Origin: a virus
Direction: 5' to 3' (one strand)
DNA: 64,000 nucleotides
IMG/VR virus record: IMGVR_UViG_3300024299_000645
Coordinates: 62,001 to 126,000 of that record
The notes beneath the pieces were generated by a model, which saw nothing but the letters and a program-made list of their open reading frames with translations, was not told the origin of the DNA and did not search any database. A program made the position numbers and the translations under genes. Below are positions 49,125-58,944 of this stretch, piece after piece. Each line of letters opens with the position of its first letter. Within the stretch, counting starts at the first letter, position 1.

Positions 49125-50915
49125 ATGGCGGGAAGAACAGATGCAGAAGAAACAGGGGAAGGGTATGAATGGCATCAAACAGATAGAACTCCTACAACAT
49201 CACCGGTAGAAGATAATTCCACTCAGGCAACTGCTCGGATTCCTGGTGACTATAAGGTTGAAAAGTTAGTTCTTTTGTCACCTAATATAGATGCAGAAAT
49301 TGATTTAACACCGACTTTTGATACTATATCTATATTTGAAGATATAAGCACACCTTATTTATTAATGGATTTGTCTATAGTGGAATCATACGGACTAAGA
49401 GAATTGATTCCTCTTATTGGTGAGGAATTTATTGAACTTGTGGCAGGCACTGCTGGTGTAACAGCAAAATCCGGTTCACCATCACAAAATAAATTTGATG
49501 GTATTATTAGTAAAGTCTTTAGAGTGACAAGCTTGTCACCGATAATATCAACATCTGAAAGAGTTAAAAATTATGTTATACATTGTGTTTCTGTAGAGGC
49601 AATTATTAATGAAAAAACTAGAATAAGTAGGGGATATAGAAAAAAGTCAATTGATCATGTTATTAAGGACATTTATAAAAAAAATATTGTTAAGCCTTTG
49701 GAGAATGAATATAGTAGTTATGTTGGAAAAGATAAAGTTAAACCATTAGTTATTGAACCAACCGAAGGTACTCATGATATTACGTTTCCTTTTAAAAAAC
49801 CATTTGATATTTTTAATGATTTATCGGAAAAGGCTTTAACTCTTAATGAACCTGAAGAAGAAAATGTTGCGCAAGCACGTGGTGATGTTCCACCGGCACG
49901 ACAAGCAGGTGGTGCATTGTATATGTTTTATGAAACATTATCTAATTTTAGATTTGAAAGTTTAGAATCAGTTTTTAAACGGACCCCTAAGCGACATATA
50001 TATGCAAAACCTAGTCCCTCAATCAGCGCAGATGATATCATAAATGGTTTTAATGTTTGCCTAGATTATCAAATTGATGGGCTCTTTGATATTATTGATA
50101 ACTTACGTGCCGGAATGTATGCTTCAAAATTAATAACTCATGATATGACACGGATGCGATATGATATTACAGGTTATAGTTATGTTCTTAGAAATGATAC
50201 ACCTATTTCAATACCTGAACCTTCAACGGGCATAGAAACTGAAACACAATCCGGAAGCACAGAACCAGAAGCATCTAAAAAGAAATTAGCAGATTTAACT
50301 TTGTCATTAGCTAGAACTGGTGCTGGCGGTAAATTATGTACAGATAAAAATGACCTTTTACATGATAGTGATGATGGTGAACGTTGTAAAATAAAATTTA
50401 TGGCTACGGATTTAAATCACGCTTATTTTTTTGAGGCGAATAGAAAAGATGCCGGAGGCCCTAAAGAAAAAGGAATAAAAGAAAGCAATCTTGAAAGAAG
50501 AGTACAATTAAGAGATTCACAATTACAACAATTAGATAACATTAAACTTACACTTAGAATGTATGGTGATTCATCTTTAAGAGTTGGAGAAATTATAAAC
50601 TTTTATGCTCCTTCTCAAACTTTGCAAGAAGGATCAGAACAAACAGCCGATGTATTTTTAAGTGGTAAATATATTATAACAAGAATTAAACATATTATTA
50701 ATGCTGAACAATATCTGATGAATATTCAATGTAGAAAAGATGCTTGGTATTCTGATTTACCAGCGTTTGATCAAGCACTAAATGCATCTCGTTTACTTGG
50801 TAATACTTCTAAAGACGAAGCGAAGGCTAGGGCCTTAAACGTTAAAATCTCATCCGGTACAACTGATGCGAGCAATGCTCCAGATACAATTACGCCAAAT
50901 GATGAAACCATATGA
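49125..50915 (+). CDS. Baseplate hub protein (gp27-like candidate)
   Basis: A 596-residue protein. IFEDISTPYLLMDLSIVESY and LIPLIGEEFIELV, with a FDGIISKVFRVTSLSPIIST strand, YVIHCVSVEAIINEKTRISR and GYRKKSIDHVIKDIYKK, follow the hub fold of gp27-type proteins. It is much longer than T4 gp27 (391). A loop around residues 245-265 is rich in Ala/Gly/Pro. It lies directly before the gp5-like spike, as hub and spike genes often do. The assignment is by position and style. Confidence 0.5.
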   Translation: MAGRTDAEETGEGYEWHQTDRTPTTSPVEDNSTQATARIPGDYKVEKLVLLSPNIDAEIDLTPTFDTISIFEDISTPYLLMDLSIVESYGLRELIPLIGEEFIELVAGTAGVTAKSGSPSQNKFDGIISKVFRVTSLSPIISTSERVKNYVIHCVSVEAIINEKTRISRGYRKKSIDHVIKDIYKKNIVKPLENEYSSYVGKDKVKPLVIEPTEGTHDITFPFKKPFDIFNDLSEKALTLNEPEEENVAQARGDVPPARQAGGALYMFYETLSNFRFESLESVFKRTPKRHIYAKPSPSISADDIINGFNVCLDYQIDGLFDIIDNLRAGMYASKLITHDMTRMRYDITGYSYVLRNDTPISIPEPSTGIETETQSGSTEPEASKKKLADLTLSLARTGAGGKLCTDKNDLLHDSDDGERCKIKFMATDLNHAYFFEANRKDAGGPKEKGIKESNLERRVQLRDSQLQQLDNIKLTLRMYGDSSLRVGEIINFYAPSQTLQEGSEQTADVFLSGKYIITRIKHIINAEQYLMNIQCRKDAWYSDLPAFDQALNASRLLGNTSKDEAKARALNVKISSGTTDASNAPDTITPNDETI

Positions 50916-50940
50916 CACATAGTATAAGGATTGAAAGATA

Positions 50941-52971
50941 ATGGAAACTGACTTTATGGGCAAAGCTGGCTTTATTTGGGCCATCGGTGTTGTTGAGGAT
51001 AGAAATGATCCTCTGTATCTAGGAAGATGTAAAGTAAGATACTTAGGTTGGCATACTAGAGATAAACAAGAATTACCAACAGTAGTATTACCTTGGTCAT
51101 TTCCTTTAATGCCAATAACATCCGCTTCACAAACACAAGTTGGTACAAGTCCCACTGGCCCTGTTCCAGGAACTTGGGTTTTATCTTTTTTTAAAGACGG
51201 TCTAGATGCCACTGATCCAATTATGTTAGGAACATTGCCCGGTCGGCCTGATAAAGCATGTGATCCACGTGATGGTTTTAATGATCCCCGAACTTGGCAG
51301 CCCAAACCATTTCAAGTAGATGACAACGGTGCGGTTATTGAAGGATCAGTTGAATTTAAAGATGTGCCCCAATTTCCATTAAAATTGAATCGGGTTAGGG
51401 ATAAGGGCGTTGAAATTACAGAACGTACTGATGATCCTAATAAACATAAAGATAAAGATATTTGGGATTTTTCTTATAACTTTCCTAATATAAGATTTTT
51501 AAATGAACCTACTACTCCTAGATTAGCTAGGGGTTTGCAGGATACATCAGCTAAAATTCTTAATAGAGTAAGACCAGGTCCTGGGCCTGCATCTGTAATG
51601 GTTGAAGGTAATGCAGAGTCTCCTTTACAAAATAGAAGAGATGTAAAGATGGGCAAATTTGGTATTAGAGCTAGTGATTTTGCTGATAGGCCAACCTTCA
51701 TGGAACCAGAGTCTGCATATGCCGCACAGTATCCTTATAATCATGTTCATCAGACTGAAAGTGGACATGTTATAGAAATGGATGATACTCCAACTGCGGA
51801 AAGATTGTCTTGGACACATAGATCAGGTGCCTACCGAGAAATGGGACCAGCAGGTGATGTTGTAGATAAAGCAACCAGAGATGCGTGGTCCTGTGTTTTG
51901 AGAAACTCATATGAACAAATAAGTGGTAATAAATTTTCTTCGATAGATTATGGATATGAATTAGCTGTGGCCGCTACAGGAGGAAAAGAAGATTATTGGC
52001 TTAGAGTATGTGGTACTGGCGATGTTCATTTAGAAGCCGAAGAAGGTAACATTGAAATGTATACTAAAAACGGCGTAACTTTTATAAATGCGAAGCGAAT
52101 TGAATTTAATGCTAAAGAATATATTAGAATGTCTGCTCCGCGGATTCAACAAACAAAATTTCCACGGAACAATCCGAGTTTAAATCCATCAGAAGCAGGA
52201 GATAAATCAGGACAGGAAGTCGAGGTAGCAGGAAATCAATCAGAAAATGTTGGCGGTGCGAAAACAGTAAATGCTGGTCAAATTGGAATGAACACAATGG
52301 GACCTTTTACTACATCATGTCAAAGTGAATCAAAGAATATTTCTCATAGTTCAGAAACAACAGTTATGGGATTAAATATTCTTTTGGGTCAAGGTGCAGC
52401 CGGCTGGAGTACTGCAGTTCAAAATGGAATTATTAATTTAAGAAGTGCAGACGCCAAAGCTGGAACAGGTGGAATTTTACTTCATTTAAATGAATTACCA
52501 GTTTCCAGTCCGTCATCGGCAAAGTCATCAGCGGTTGGTTATTTGTCTATTATGCCTACTGATCCAATCTCGTCGGAAATTGAATTAGCTTCGACATTTG
52601 GTAAAGTTTCTATGAAAAATAAATTCGGTGAAATAGCATTAGAAGAAGCCCCAATGGGAACCGGAGGAAATCTAAAACTAGAGACAAATGGTGTAGGCGC
52701 TGAGATGATGATGAAATCACCGATGGGAGGAATCAGTTTTGATGCAACGGGTAAGGTTAATATCTGGAATGAGGTAACTTCTTTAACGAACATAGTAAAA
52801 GTTCTCTTTAGACATCTTTTGGAACACACACACGGACATAATGATACTATTATGGGTACACCAAACCCAATGGCCGTAACATTACCAAACGCGTTGCAAC
52901 CATGGTATACAGACTTACTTACAGAACAGGCTAAACTAGATGGCTTTTTTGCGCAAAACAAGGGTTTTTAA
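50941..52971 (+). CDS. 5: Baseplate spike gp5-like protein without lysozyme domain
   Basis: A 676-residue protein. The N-terminal ~100 residues form an OB-fold (WAIGVVEDRNDPLYLGRCKV, RYLGWHTRDK), matching gp5 and VgrG. A mid region has HQTESGHVIEMDDTPTAERL, then GDVHLEAEEGNIEMYTKNG with repetitive beta strands, the spike helix. No lysozyme catalytic region is visible, unlike T4 gp5. A HTHGHND segment near residue 630 recalls the iron-binding HxH tip of P2-type spikes. It forms the membrane-piercing tip. Confidence 0.7.
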   Translation: METDFMGKAGFIWAIGVVEDRNDPLYLGRCKVRYLGWHTRDKQELPTVVLPWSFPLMPITSASQTQVGTSPTGPVPGTWVLSFFKDGLDATDPIMLGTLPGRPDKACDPRDGFNDPRTWQPKPFQVDDNGAVIEGSVEFKDVPQFPLKLNRVRDKGVEITERTDDPNKHKDKDIWDFSYNFPNIRFLNEPTTPRLARGLQDTSAKILNRVRPGPGPASVMVEGNAESPLQNRRDVKMGKFGIRASDFADRPTFMEPESAYAAQYPYNHVHQTESGHVIEMDDTPTAERLSWTHRSGAYREMGPAGDVVDKATRDAWSCVLRNSYEQISGNKFSSIDYGYELAVAATGGKEDYWLRVCGTGDVHLEAEEGNIEMYTKNGVTFINAKRIEFNAKEYIRMSAPRIQQTKFPRNNPSLNPSEAGDKSGQEVEVAGNQSENVGGAKTVNAGQIGMNTMGPFTTSCQSESKNISHSSETTVMGLNILLGQGAAGWSTAVQNGIINLRSADAKAGTGGILLHLNELPVSSPSSAKSSAVGYLSIMPTDPISSEIELASTFGKVSMKNKFGEIALEEAPMGTGGNLKLETNGVGAEMMMKSPMGGISFDATGKVNIWNEVTSLTNIVKVLFRHLLEHTHGHNDTIMGTPNPMAVTLPNALQPWYTDLLTEQAKLDGFFAQNKGF

Positions 52972-52985
52972 ATAAAATAACTAAT

Positions 52986-53162
52986 ATGACAAATCAAACA
53001 CAGTGGGAAAAAACAACACAATTAGTTCCTCATCCAAAGGTGTTAGAACTAATGAGCAAGTTAAAACAATTAAATGATCTCGAGACTAAATTGATGACAG
53101 AATTTAAAAATGCACTAGAAAAGCAAGCGCAAGAAGGGGATAATGGCGGAACAAGAAGCTGA
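52986..53162 (+). CDS. Small unknown protein, 58 residues
   Basis: Not recognised. MTNQTQWEKTTQLVPHPKVL followed by a helical, charged middle (LMSKLKQLNDLETKLM) and a polar end. It is predicted to be a single amphipathic helix. It overlaps the 5' end of the 1153-residue gene by 20 bases and starts 14 bases after gp5. It could be a spike adaptor, but nothing shows that. Confidence 0.45.
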   Translation: MTNQTQWEKTTQLVPHPKVLELMSKLKQLNDLETKLMTEFKNALEKQAQEGDNGGTRS

Positions 53163-56100
53163 TCTAGATCAGCTTCTTTCCCGGAAAATGGTGGAACAAG
53201 AAGCTGATGAGTGGTCCTCTAGAAATTTAGGAGATATAGGTTATCTAAAGCACTTTTTTGAAGTAGCAGCAAAAGGTCTGGAACTTCATAAGGAGAACGC
53301 GGCATTTATTAAGGAGGCTTATGAATTTAATAGGGCACTTGTATTTGCTAAGGTAGATCCATTATTTGCAGCATTAGATAAAATTTTTCAAGAAATTTTA
53401 AAACTATTAGATGATCTCAGAGGTTTAGGTTTTTATTATCTACCTGTTCATTCAAAATCAATTGGTACATCTAATGAAGTACAAAGAAATCCTGTTACAG
53501 GTGGACTATTGATTGGGGGTACATATTATGCAAAAGCAACCGCCAGTGGCATACCCGGAGAATACAAAAAAGCTAATGTTTTTCTAGGTGACACTCCAGC
53601 TACGGATAAAGAAACAGGTGAACAAATATACGTAAAAGATACAGCATGGGAAGATCCATTTGATGCCGACGGCAACAGCACAGGAACAGAATTAACCTTA
53701 GAGAATGCTTTTGTATATGCTAATGAGAAGTTAGGTTTAACGCAATTATCTCCAACTGGTATTTTACAAACAATTGATAGATCTTTTGACGATAAAAATG
53801 ATGTCCCTAAAGGTAATACGGCTTTTACAACCGATACATCACAATTATTGTCAGAAGATTATTATCTATCAGGCCGGCCAATATTTTCAAATTCTGCAAC
53901 GGTAGGTGGAATTATTATTATAATGGGAGCACCCTCTTTTGATAAATTTGGAGATATTTTAAAAACATTTAATAAATTTATTAATTTAGAAAGTTTTAAT
54001 CAGTTAGTAGCTGATGTTAAGAAAATACTCAATCCGCCTGTCGTACATAGAATAAAGTTATCTTGGGTAAGCACCAAAACTATTGATGTGGATAGTGAGT
54101 CACCGGATTTTAATACACCGCCTTCACTTTCTGATGCTCCCGGCAAGAAAACTTATATAGAAAAAGATGATACCGTAGGTTCATTTTACAAGCACGATAA
54201 GAACGAAGATGGAACATACAAAAGCAATAGAGTTTTGAAGGCTACGGTAGGCAAATCAATAGCCCGAGTCACTAAAGTTATAACGACTGAAAACATGGTA
54301 ATTGAAGATAGAGAAACGCTAGGCCATAAAGCAGATACTCATAATACCAATTTAACAGAAACAATGATTAAAAGGAATCATCAAGAAATAAAAATAGATA
54401 GAAATTTGGTTCCTTATCAAAATCAAGAATTGGAAATTGCATATATGTCACCCGGCATGGAATTTAAAAAAGGTGATATTATTGTAGAAGCGATACCCAT
54501 GACGGACTCTGGAGGTACTCAAACCGCAACCGGAGATAAAATTGATCTTAATAAACAAAATGCGGGTGATCCAGGTAAAGACAATGATAAGGAATATGTT
54601 CAAGTCACTGAGGGTGAACTTATAGTCGGAAAAGTAGTGGATGAATTCTATGCAGATGCTTTACCTGAAAAACCAGATTGGAGAGGTAAAAGATTAGAAG
54701 AATTAATTCCACCTTTAGGTTCAGTTTTAGATACTACTGAAGCACATGTAAGAAGTATATTCGCAACTATTAAAAACTATCAGGCCAGTCTAGATCCGAT
54801 TATAAAATACTTAGATGGGAAAATGGATGAACTTACGGCATTCAGTAATGAAATTGAAGAATTATTAGAATTATTTGCTGTAGGTATTCCCGCGCTTGGT
54901 ATGTACACATTATACTTGAATCCCCAATTAGGGGGCACAGCTCGTTTCAGAGAAAGAATGATGGGTGCAGGAGGACCTGATAAGCCACCTGAAAATTTAA
55001 AATTTTGTGCCGGTGTTTGTTTTTTAGGTGGTGGACCAACAGGAGGACCATTAGTTAAATCTCTTGATTTTCTTGCGTTGATGCTAGGAATGAGAAAGCC
55101 GACAGAGGAAGAGGCAGTTGCGCAATCTAGATTGGAAGAATTGGCGACTCCGCTTTTTGATGAAACAAAAACATATATGGCCGGAGATAAAATTTATTAT
55201 AAGGGCGTTAATTATATTTGTTTAGTTAATTATACAACTGGCGAAGAACCTATAATAAAAGATCTGAATGATGAAAATGTGATTAATGCAGCATATTGGG
55301 AAAGACTAGGAGAAGCTGGAGTTAAGGATGAACAAGTTACAGTTGGAGATGCAAGAACTCCTGAAGAAATAAGAAAAGCCAAAATAGATTTTTTGAAAGA
55401 TACTAAAAAGGCTTTAGGTGATATTTTAGTTAAATTAAATGGGGCTTCACCTGGTGCATCAAGTTTAAGAAAGAAGATTATGGATGTTCCTCTTTATGGA
55501 GCAATGGATCCACTGCAATCACCACCAGCGTTTATTTCATCTGGTGCAAATGAATCCACTTTTAATGATCTTCTAAACTTAAGAGATATGGATTTAGAAG
55601 AGTTAGATTTATTGGTTTATAGAATCACAGAAATGTTGGTTTCAGTGGAAATTACAATGATTCAAGAAACACCAGATGTAGACACAGAACCTGGTAGTTT
55701 TAGATCAAAAGGGAAATCGTTACTTATTTTAAAAGGTGAATTTATAGATGAAGTTGATGATTTTGAAGGGGGACAAAGAAAGGTTAAACCAAATACAACT
55801 ATTACTATTCTTGATCCTCTCAATCCAGGTTCTGGTTCAACAAGAACTGTAGAACGTATGTCAAATACAACAGTGGCCGTTCTTAATGAACCATTTGAAC
55901 CAGATATAGAAACTGCACTGGCTTATGATGTAATTTTAACTGATCAAAATGAAACTGAATATAAGTATAAGTCCGAATATAGAGCAAATAATACACACTA
56001 TTATCATCCAGGATATAGATTACGTGAATTTGAAGCCAAGGCAAATACTATTTCAACTTATTCAAAAGTTGATGTAGCGGGTAATTATATAGATATACCT

Positions 56101-56604
56101 GAGTATGAAGCCGGGAACCCGAAAGGTTCCGGGTTCGACAACAAACCGCGAAATGTTAATGAATACCCGCTTGGTACCATTATAGAAATAAATGGAACTG
56201 TACCACAATCAGAAGGATATGTTGGTGGGGGTGGAATAGAAGTATTATTAGAAGAAGAAGAACAGGTGGCAGAGACATGGAATGCGATTGGTGTTTCACA
56301 GGATGATGTCTTAATTGTAACTCTTGATACAGGAGTATTTACTAAGTATATTCAAGAAGTTCTTGATGATACACATATAGCAATTGATTCCGCCATTCAA
56401 GCAGGGGGAGATGCTCCGTATCAAACCTTGTTATATCATTCTGATTGGGATTTTGAATTATCAATCGGCAAAAAACAAGTAAAGGCCCAAGACGATAAGA
56501 TACAGAGTAGTAAGAATAAATTTCTTGATTATTTGAATGATATTAATGCTCAGGCAGATGAGATTTATGATTACTTGGATAAATTGAATAACGAGGGTTG
56601 GTAA
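53143..56604 (+). CDS. Large baseplate-associated structural protein, 1153 residues
   Basis: Not matched to a named T4 gene. It starts MAEQEADLDQLLSRKMVEQE, with a duplicated EQEADE. A CBM5/12-like stretch, YMAGDKIYYKGVNYICLVNY ... YWERLGEAG (about residues 685-735), could bind polysaccharide. Other regions include PALGMYTLYLNPQLGGTARF and a Gly-rich LGGGPTGGPL. It lies between gp5 and gp25, so it is most likely a virion protein of the hub or wedge periphery. A 26-base perfect palindrome lies in its first codons. Confidence 0.6.
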   Translation: MAEQEADLDQLLSRKMVEQEADEWSSRNLGDIGYLKHFFEVAAKGLELHKENAAFIKEAYEFNRALVFAKVDPLFAALDKIFQEILKLLDDLRGLGFYYLPVHSKSIGTSNEVQRNPVTGGLLIGGTYYAKATASGIPGEYKKANVFLGDTPATDKETGEQIYVKDTAWEDPFDADGNSTGTELTLENAFVYANEKLGLTQLSPTGILQTIDRSFDDKNDVPKGNTAFTTDTSQLLSEDYYLSGRPIFSNSATVGGIIIIMGAPSFDKFGDILKTFNKFINLESFNQLVADVKKILNPPVVHRIKLSWVSTKTIDVDSESPDFNTPPSLSDAPGKKTYIEKDDTVGSFYKHDKNEDGTYKSNRVLKATVGKSIARVTKVITTENMVIEDRETLGHKADTHNTNLTETMIKRNHQEIKIDRNLVPYQNQELEIAYMSPGMEFKKGDIIVEAIPMTDSGGTQTATGDKIDLNKQNAGDPGKDNDKEYVQVTEGELIVGKVVDEFYADALPEKPDWRGKRLEELIPPLGSVLDTTEAHVRSIFATIKNYQASLDPIIKYLDGKMDELTAFSNEIEELLELFAVGIPALGMYTLYLNPQLGGTARFRERMMGAGGPDKPPENLKFCAGVCFLGGGPTGGPLVKSLDFLALMLGMRKPTEEEAVAQSRLEELATPLFDETKTYMAGDKIYYKGVNYICLVNYTTGEEPIIKDLNDENVINAAYWERLGEAGVKDEQVTVGDARTPEEIRKAKIDFLKDTKKALGDILVKLNGASPGASSLRKKIMDVPLYGAMDPLQSPPAFISSGANESTFNDLLNLRDMDLEELDLLVYRITEMLVSVEITMIQETPDVDTEPGSFRSKGKSLLILKGEFIDEVDDFEGGQRKVKPNTTITILDPLNPGSGSTRTVERMSNTTVAVLNEPFEPDIETALAYDVILTDQNETEYKYKSEYRANNTHYYHPGYRLREFEAKANTISTYSKVDVAGNYIDIPEYEAGNPKGSGFDNKPRNVNEYPLGTIIEINGTVPQSEGYVGGGGIEVLLEEEEQVAETWNAIGVSQDDVLIVTLDTGVFTKYIQEVLDDTHIAIDSAIQAGGDAPYQTLLYHSDWDFELSIGKKQVKAQDDKIQSSKNKFLDYLNDINAQADEIYDYLDKLNNEGW
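53153..53178 (+). repeat. 26-bp perfect palindrome near a gene start
   Basis: AAGAAGCTGATCT followed by its exact reverse complement AGATCAGCTTCTT, 10 bases into the 53143 gene and across the stop of the small gene. The block GGAACAAGAAGCTGAT recurs 45 bases later (ending at 53208), so a short duplication lies next to the inverted repeat. Confidence 0.7.
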
Positions 56605-56612
56605 TATAAATA
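56605..56612 (+). promoter_or_regulatory. T4-type late promoter for gp25-gp6
   Basis: Exact TATAAATA directly after the large structural gene, 20 bases before the gp25 ATG. The gap between stop and start holds an AAGGA site for gp25. Confidence 0.65.
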
Positions 56613-56631
56613 GATTAAATAAGGAACATCT

Positions 56632-57054
56632 ATGGCACAAACACGATACACAGAAATAGAGTATGATGAAAAAACTGGCGCAACTATCTATTCTGATGTT
56701 GATATATCTTTTAAAGCTCATCCTGTAACAGGTGATATTATTAAAACAAAGAATGCGACTGTGATAAAACAATCTATGCGTCAGATATTACAAACAAGAG
56801 CAAATGAAAGATTGGGTCATCCTGAAATTGGCGCAGGTGTTCAAGAATTATTATTCGAACCAATGAATCAATTAACAGAAAATAGACTCGTTAGAAAAAT
56901 TGCAGACTCTTTAAGAATGTTAGAACCTCGGGCTACAATAAGGGATATAATTGTAATGGGTGATCCAGATAAAAATGCTTATAGGATAAAAATTATTTTT
57001 ACGATGTTAGGGCAACAAACCGACGAAATTTTCGAAACTTATACGTATAGGTAA
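56632..57054 (+). CDS. 25: Baseplate wedge protein gp25
   Basis: A 140-residue protein (T4 gp25 is 132) with IKQSMRQILQTRANERLGHP, the EIGAGVQELLFEPMN loop and MLEPRATIRDIIVMG, whose E-P-R motif is typical of gp25 and T6SS TssE. gp25 nucleates sheath polymerisation on the baseplate. It is followed by gp6 with a 3-base gap. Confidence 0.9.
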   Translation: MAQTRYTEIEYDEKTGATIYSDVDISFKAHPVTGDIIKTKNATVIKQSMRQILQTRANERLGHPEIGAGVQELLFEPMNQLTENRLVRKIADSLRMLEPRATIRDIIVMGDPDKNAYRIKIIFTMLGQQTDEIFETYTYR

Positions 57055-57057
57055 GTA

Positions 57058-58944
57058 ATGGCAACAGATGTAGCGAAATTAAATGTTTCAGAACTGGACA
57101 TGCCGGCTATCAAATCCAACATGATAGCCTTTTTAAAAAGTCAAAGTGAATTCGCAAATTTTGACTTTGCAGGTTCAGGATTGGATGTAATAATGGATAT
57201 GCTAGCATATAATACTTATTATAATTCATTTTATTTAAATATGTTAGCAAATGAAATGTTTTTAGATACTGCGGAACTTAGAAATTCTGTTGTACAGAAA
57301 GCCAAACAGATGGGTTATACACCTCGATCTGTTCAAGGAACAAAGGCAATAGTTACATTGCAGATAACTCCTAGTGATCAAGCAACCACAATGGTTGTAG
57401 AAAAAGATAAAAGATTTTCTGCTACTATAGATCAGGACAAATATATTTTTACTACTGCGGATTCGTATAATGCTATAATTGGTTCCAATGGAAGATTCAC
57501 GGTTCCCGATGTACAGTTGAATCAAGGTATAAGGTTAACTCACAAATATGCAGTTGATTATTCTAACAAAGAGCAAAAATTTCTTTTACCTAATCCACAG
57601 ACTGATGTTACAACATTAGAGGTTACTGTAAAGGCTTCACCGACTTCTACAATTATAGATACCTATACAAAGGTAACAGACACAGTTAAAGTAACAGCAA
57701 CATCTAAAGTATTTTTCTTATATGAAGAATTTGATGGTAGATATGAAGTACAATTTGGAGATAATAAAGTAGGAGCGCGTCCAGCTGATGGAAGCCAAGT
57801 TATTTTAACAACAAATATTTCTGATGGCCAAGTTACAAATAAAGCCGCAACTTTTCAAGCTATTGATTTAATAGGAGGATATGCGGATGTTCAAGTAGTA
57901 ACTACAACCGCTGGTTATGGTGGTGCTGTAAGGGAATCAATAGAAGAAATAAAATACGGTGCGCCTAAATTATATGAAACTCAAAATAGAGCAGTTACAT
58001 TAAATGATTATAAAAGAATTGTAGAAAATGAATGGGTTAATGCAGAGTCAGTAACATGTTGGGGCGGAGAACAAAATGATCCGCCAAGATATGGAAAAGC
58101 GTATATTGCAGTAAAACCCAAGAGTGGATTATACTTAACATCAAAAGATAAAAATGCAATTAAAACTGATATATTATTAAGAAAGAATATGGTTTCTGTA
58201 ACACCAGAGATTGTTGCTCCTGATTATCTTTATCTAAAAATTACTTCAGATGTTAGATATGATCCAAATAAAACTATTCAATCTGCAGATCAAATAGGAT
58301 CAAATATTGTTAATGTGGCTCTAAATTATAATCAAAATGAATTAGGAAAATTTGATTTGAGATTCAGGTATTCACGATTAACTACTTTAATTGATAATAC
58401 AGATCCAGCCATTTTAAATAACCAAACAACTGTTCTTTTATTTAAGAGATTGGTGGTAGAATTAGCACAAGCTTTCAACTACGCACAGAATTTTTCGAAT
58501 CAATTAAAATATCCATACGTTGGTTATAAAGGAACATTGACTTCTTCAAAATTTCAATATATTAATGAATCAACAGAAGTTGTAGAAACTGGATGTACAT
58601 TATCTGATGCAGATGGTATTATTCAAGTTGTAAAAGAAGCAGCCGGCGAAGTTGCAGTTATTAATACTAATGTTGGGACGTTAGATTATACTACAGGTAA
58701 GATGACTTTGGTATCATTTAAACCTATAACAGTTGAAGCTGTTGTAAATAATAATACAATTGAAATATTTGTGCAAACTAATGTATTGGATATAACACCT
58801 ATAAGAGAACAAGTTATTATAGTTGAAAAGAAAGATATCCAAATTAATATGATGACCGATACTTCATTAAGTACAGGTGATTTCCAAATGGCAACATCTG
58901 ATGAAACCCCCGCGCAGGTAATTTTTGGAGCTAATACTGCATAA
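57058..58944 (+). CDS. 6: Baseplate wedge protein gp6
   Basis: A 628-residue protein similar in size to T4 gp6 (660). LDVIMDMLAYNTYYNSFYLN, AELRNSVVQKAKQMGYTPRS, VTLNDYKRIVENEWVNAESV and CWGGEQNDPPRYGKAYIAVK are characteristic. gp6 forms the inner ring linking wedges and changes shape on contraction. It follows gp25 and overlaps the next start by one base (TAATG). Confidence 0.9.
   Translation: MATDVAKLNVSELDMPAIKSNMIAFLKSQSEFANFDFAGSGLDVIMDMLAYNTYYNSFYLNMLANEMFLDTAELRNSVVQKAKQMGYTPRSVQGTKAIVTLQITPSDQATTMVVEKDKRFSATIDQDKYIFTTADSYNAIIGSNGRFTVPDVQLNQGIRLTHKYAVDYSNKEQKFLLPNPQTDVTTLEVTVKASPTSTIIDTYTKVTDTVKVTATSKVFFLYEEFDGRYEVQFGDNKVGARPADGSQVILTTNISDGQVTNKAATFQAIDLIGGYADVQVVTTTAGYGGAVRESIEEIKYGAPKLYETQNRAVTLNDYKRIVENEWVNAESVTCWGGEQNDPPRYGKAYIAVKPKSGLYLTSKDKNAIKTDILLRKNMVSVTPEIVAPDYLYLKITSDVRYDPNKTIQSADQIGSNIVNVALNYNQNELGKFDLRFRYSRLTTLIDNTDPAILNNQTTVLLFKRLVVELAQAFNYAQNFSNQLKYPYVGYKGTLTSSKFQYINESTEVVETGCTLSDADGIIQVVKEAAGEVAVINTNVGTLDYTTGKMTLVSFKPITVEAVVNNNTIEIFVQTNVLDITPIREQVIIVEKKDIQINMMTDTSLSTGDFQMATSDETPAQVIFGANTA

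Noticed and set aside
56108-56136. A terminator hairpin (GGAACC ... GGTTCC)
   Set aside because: It is inside the 1153-residue coding frame and is not followed by a T-run.
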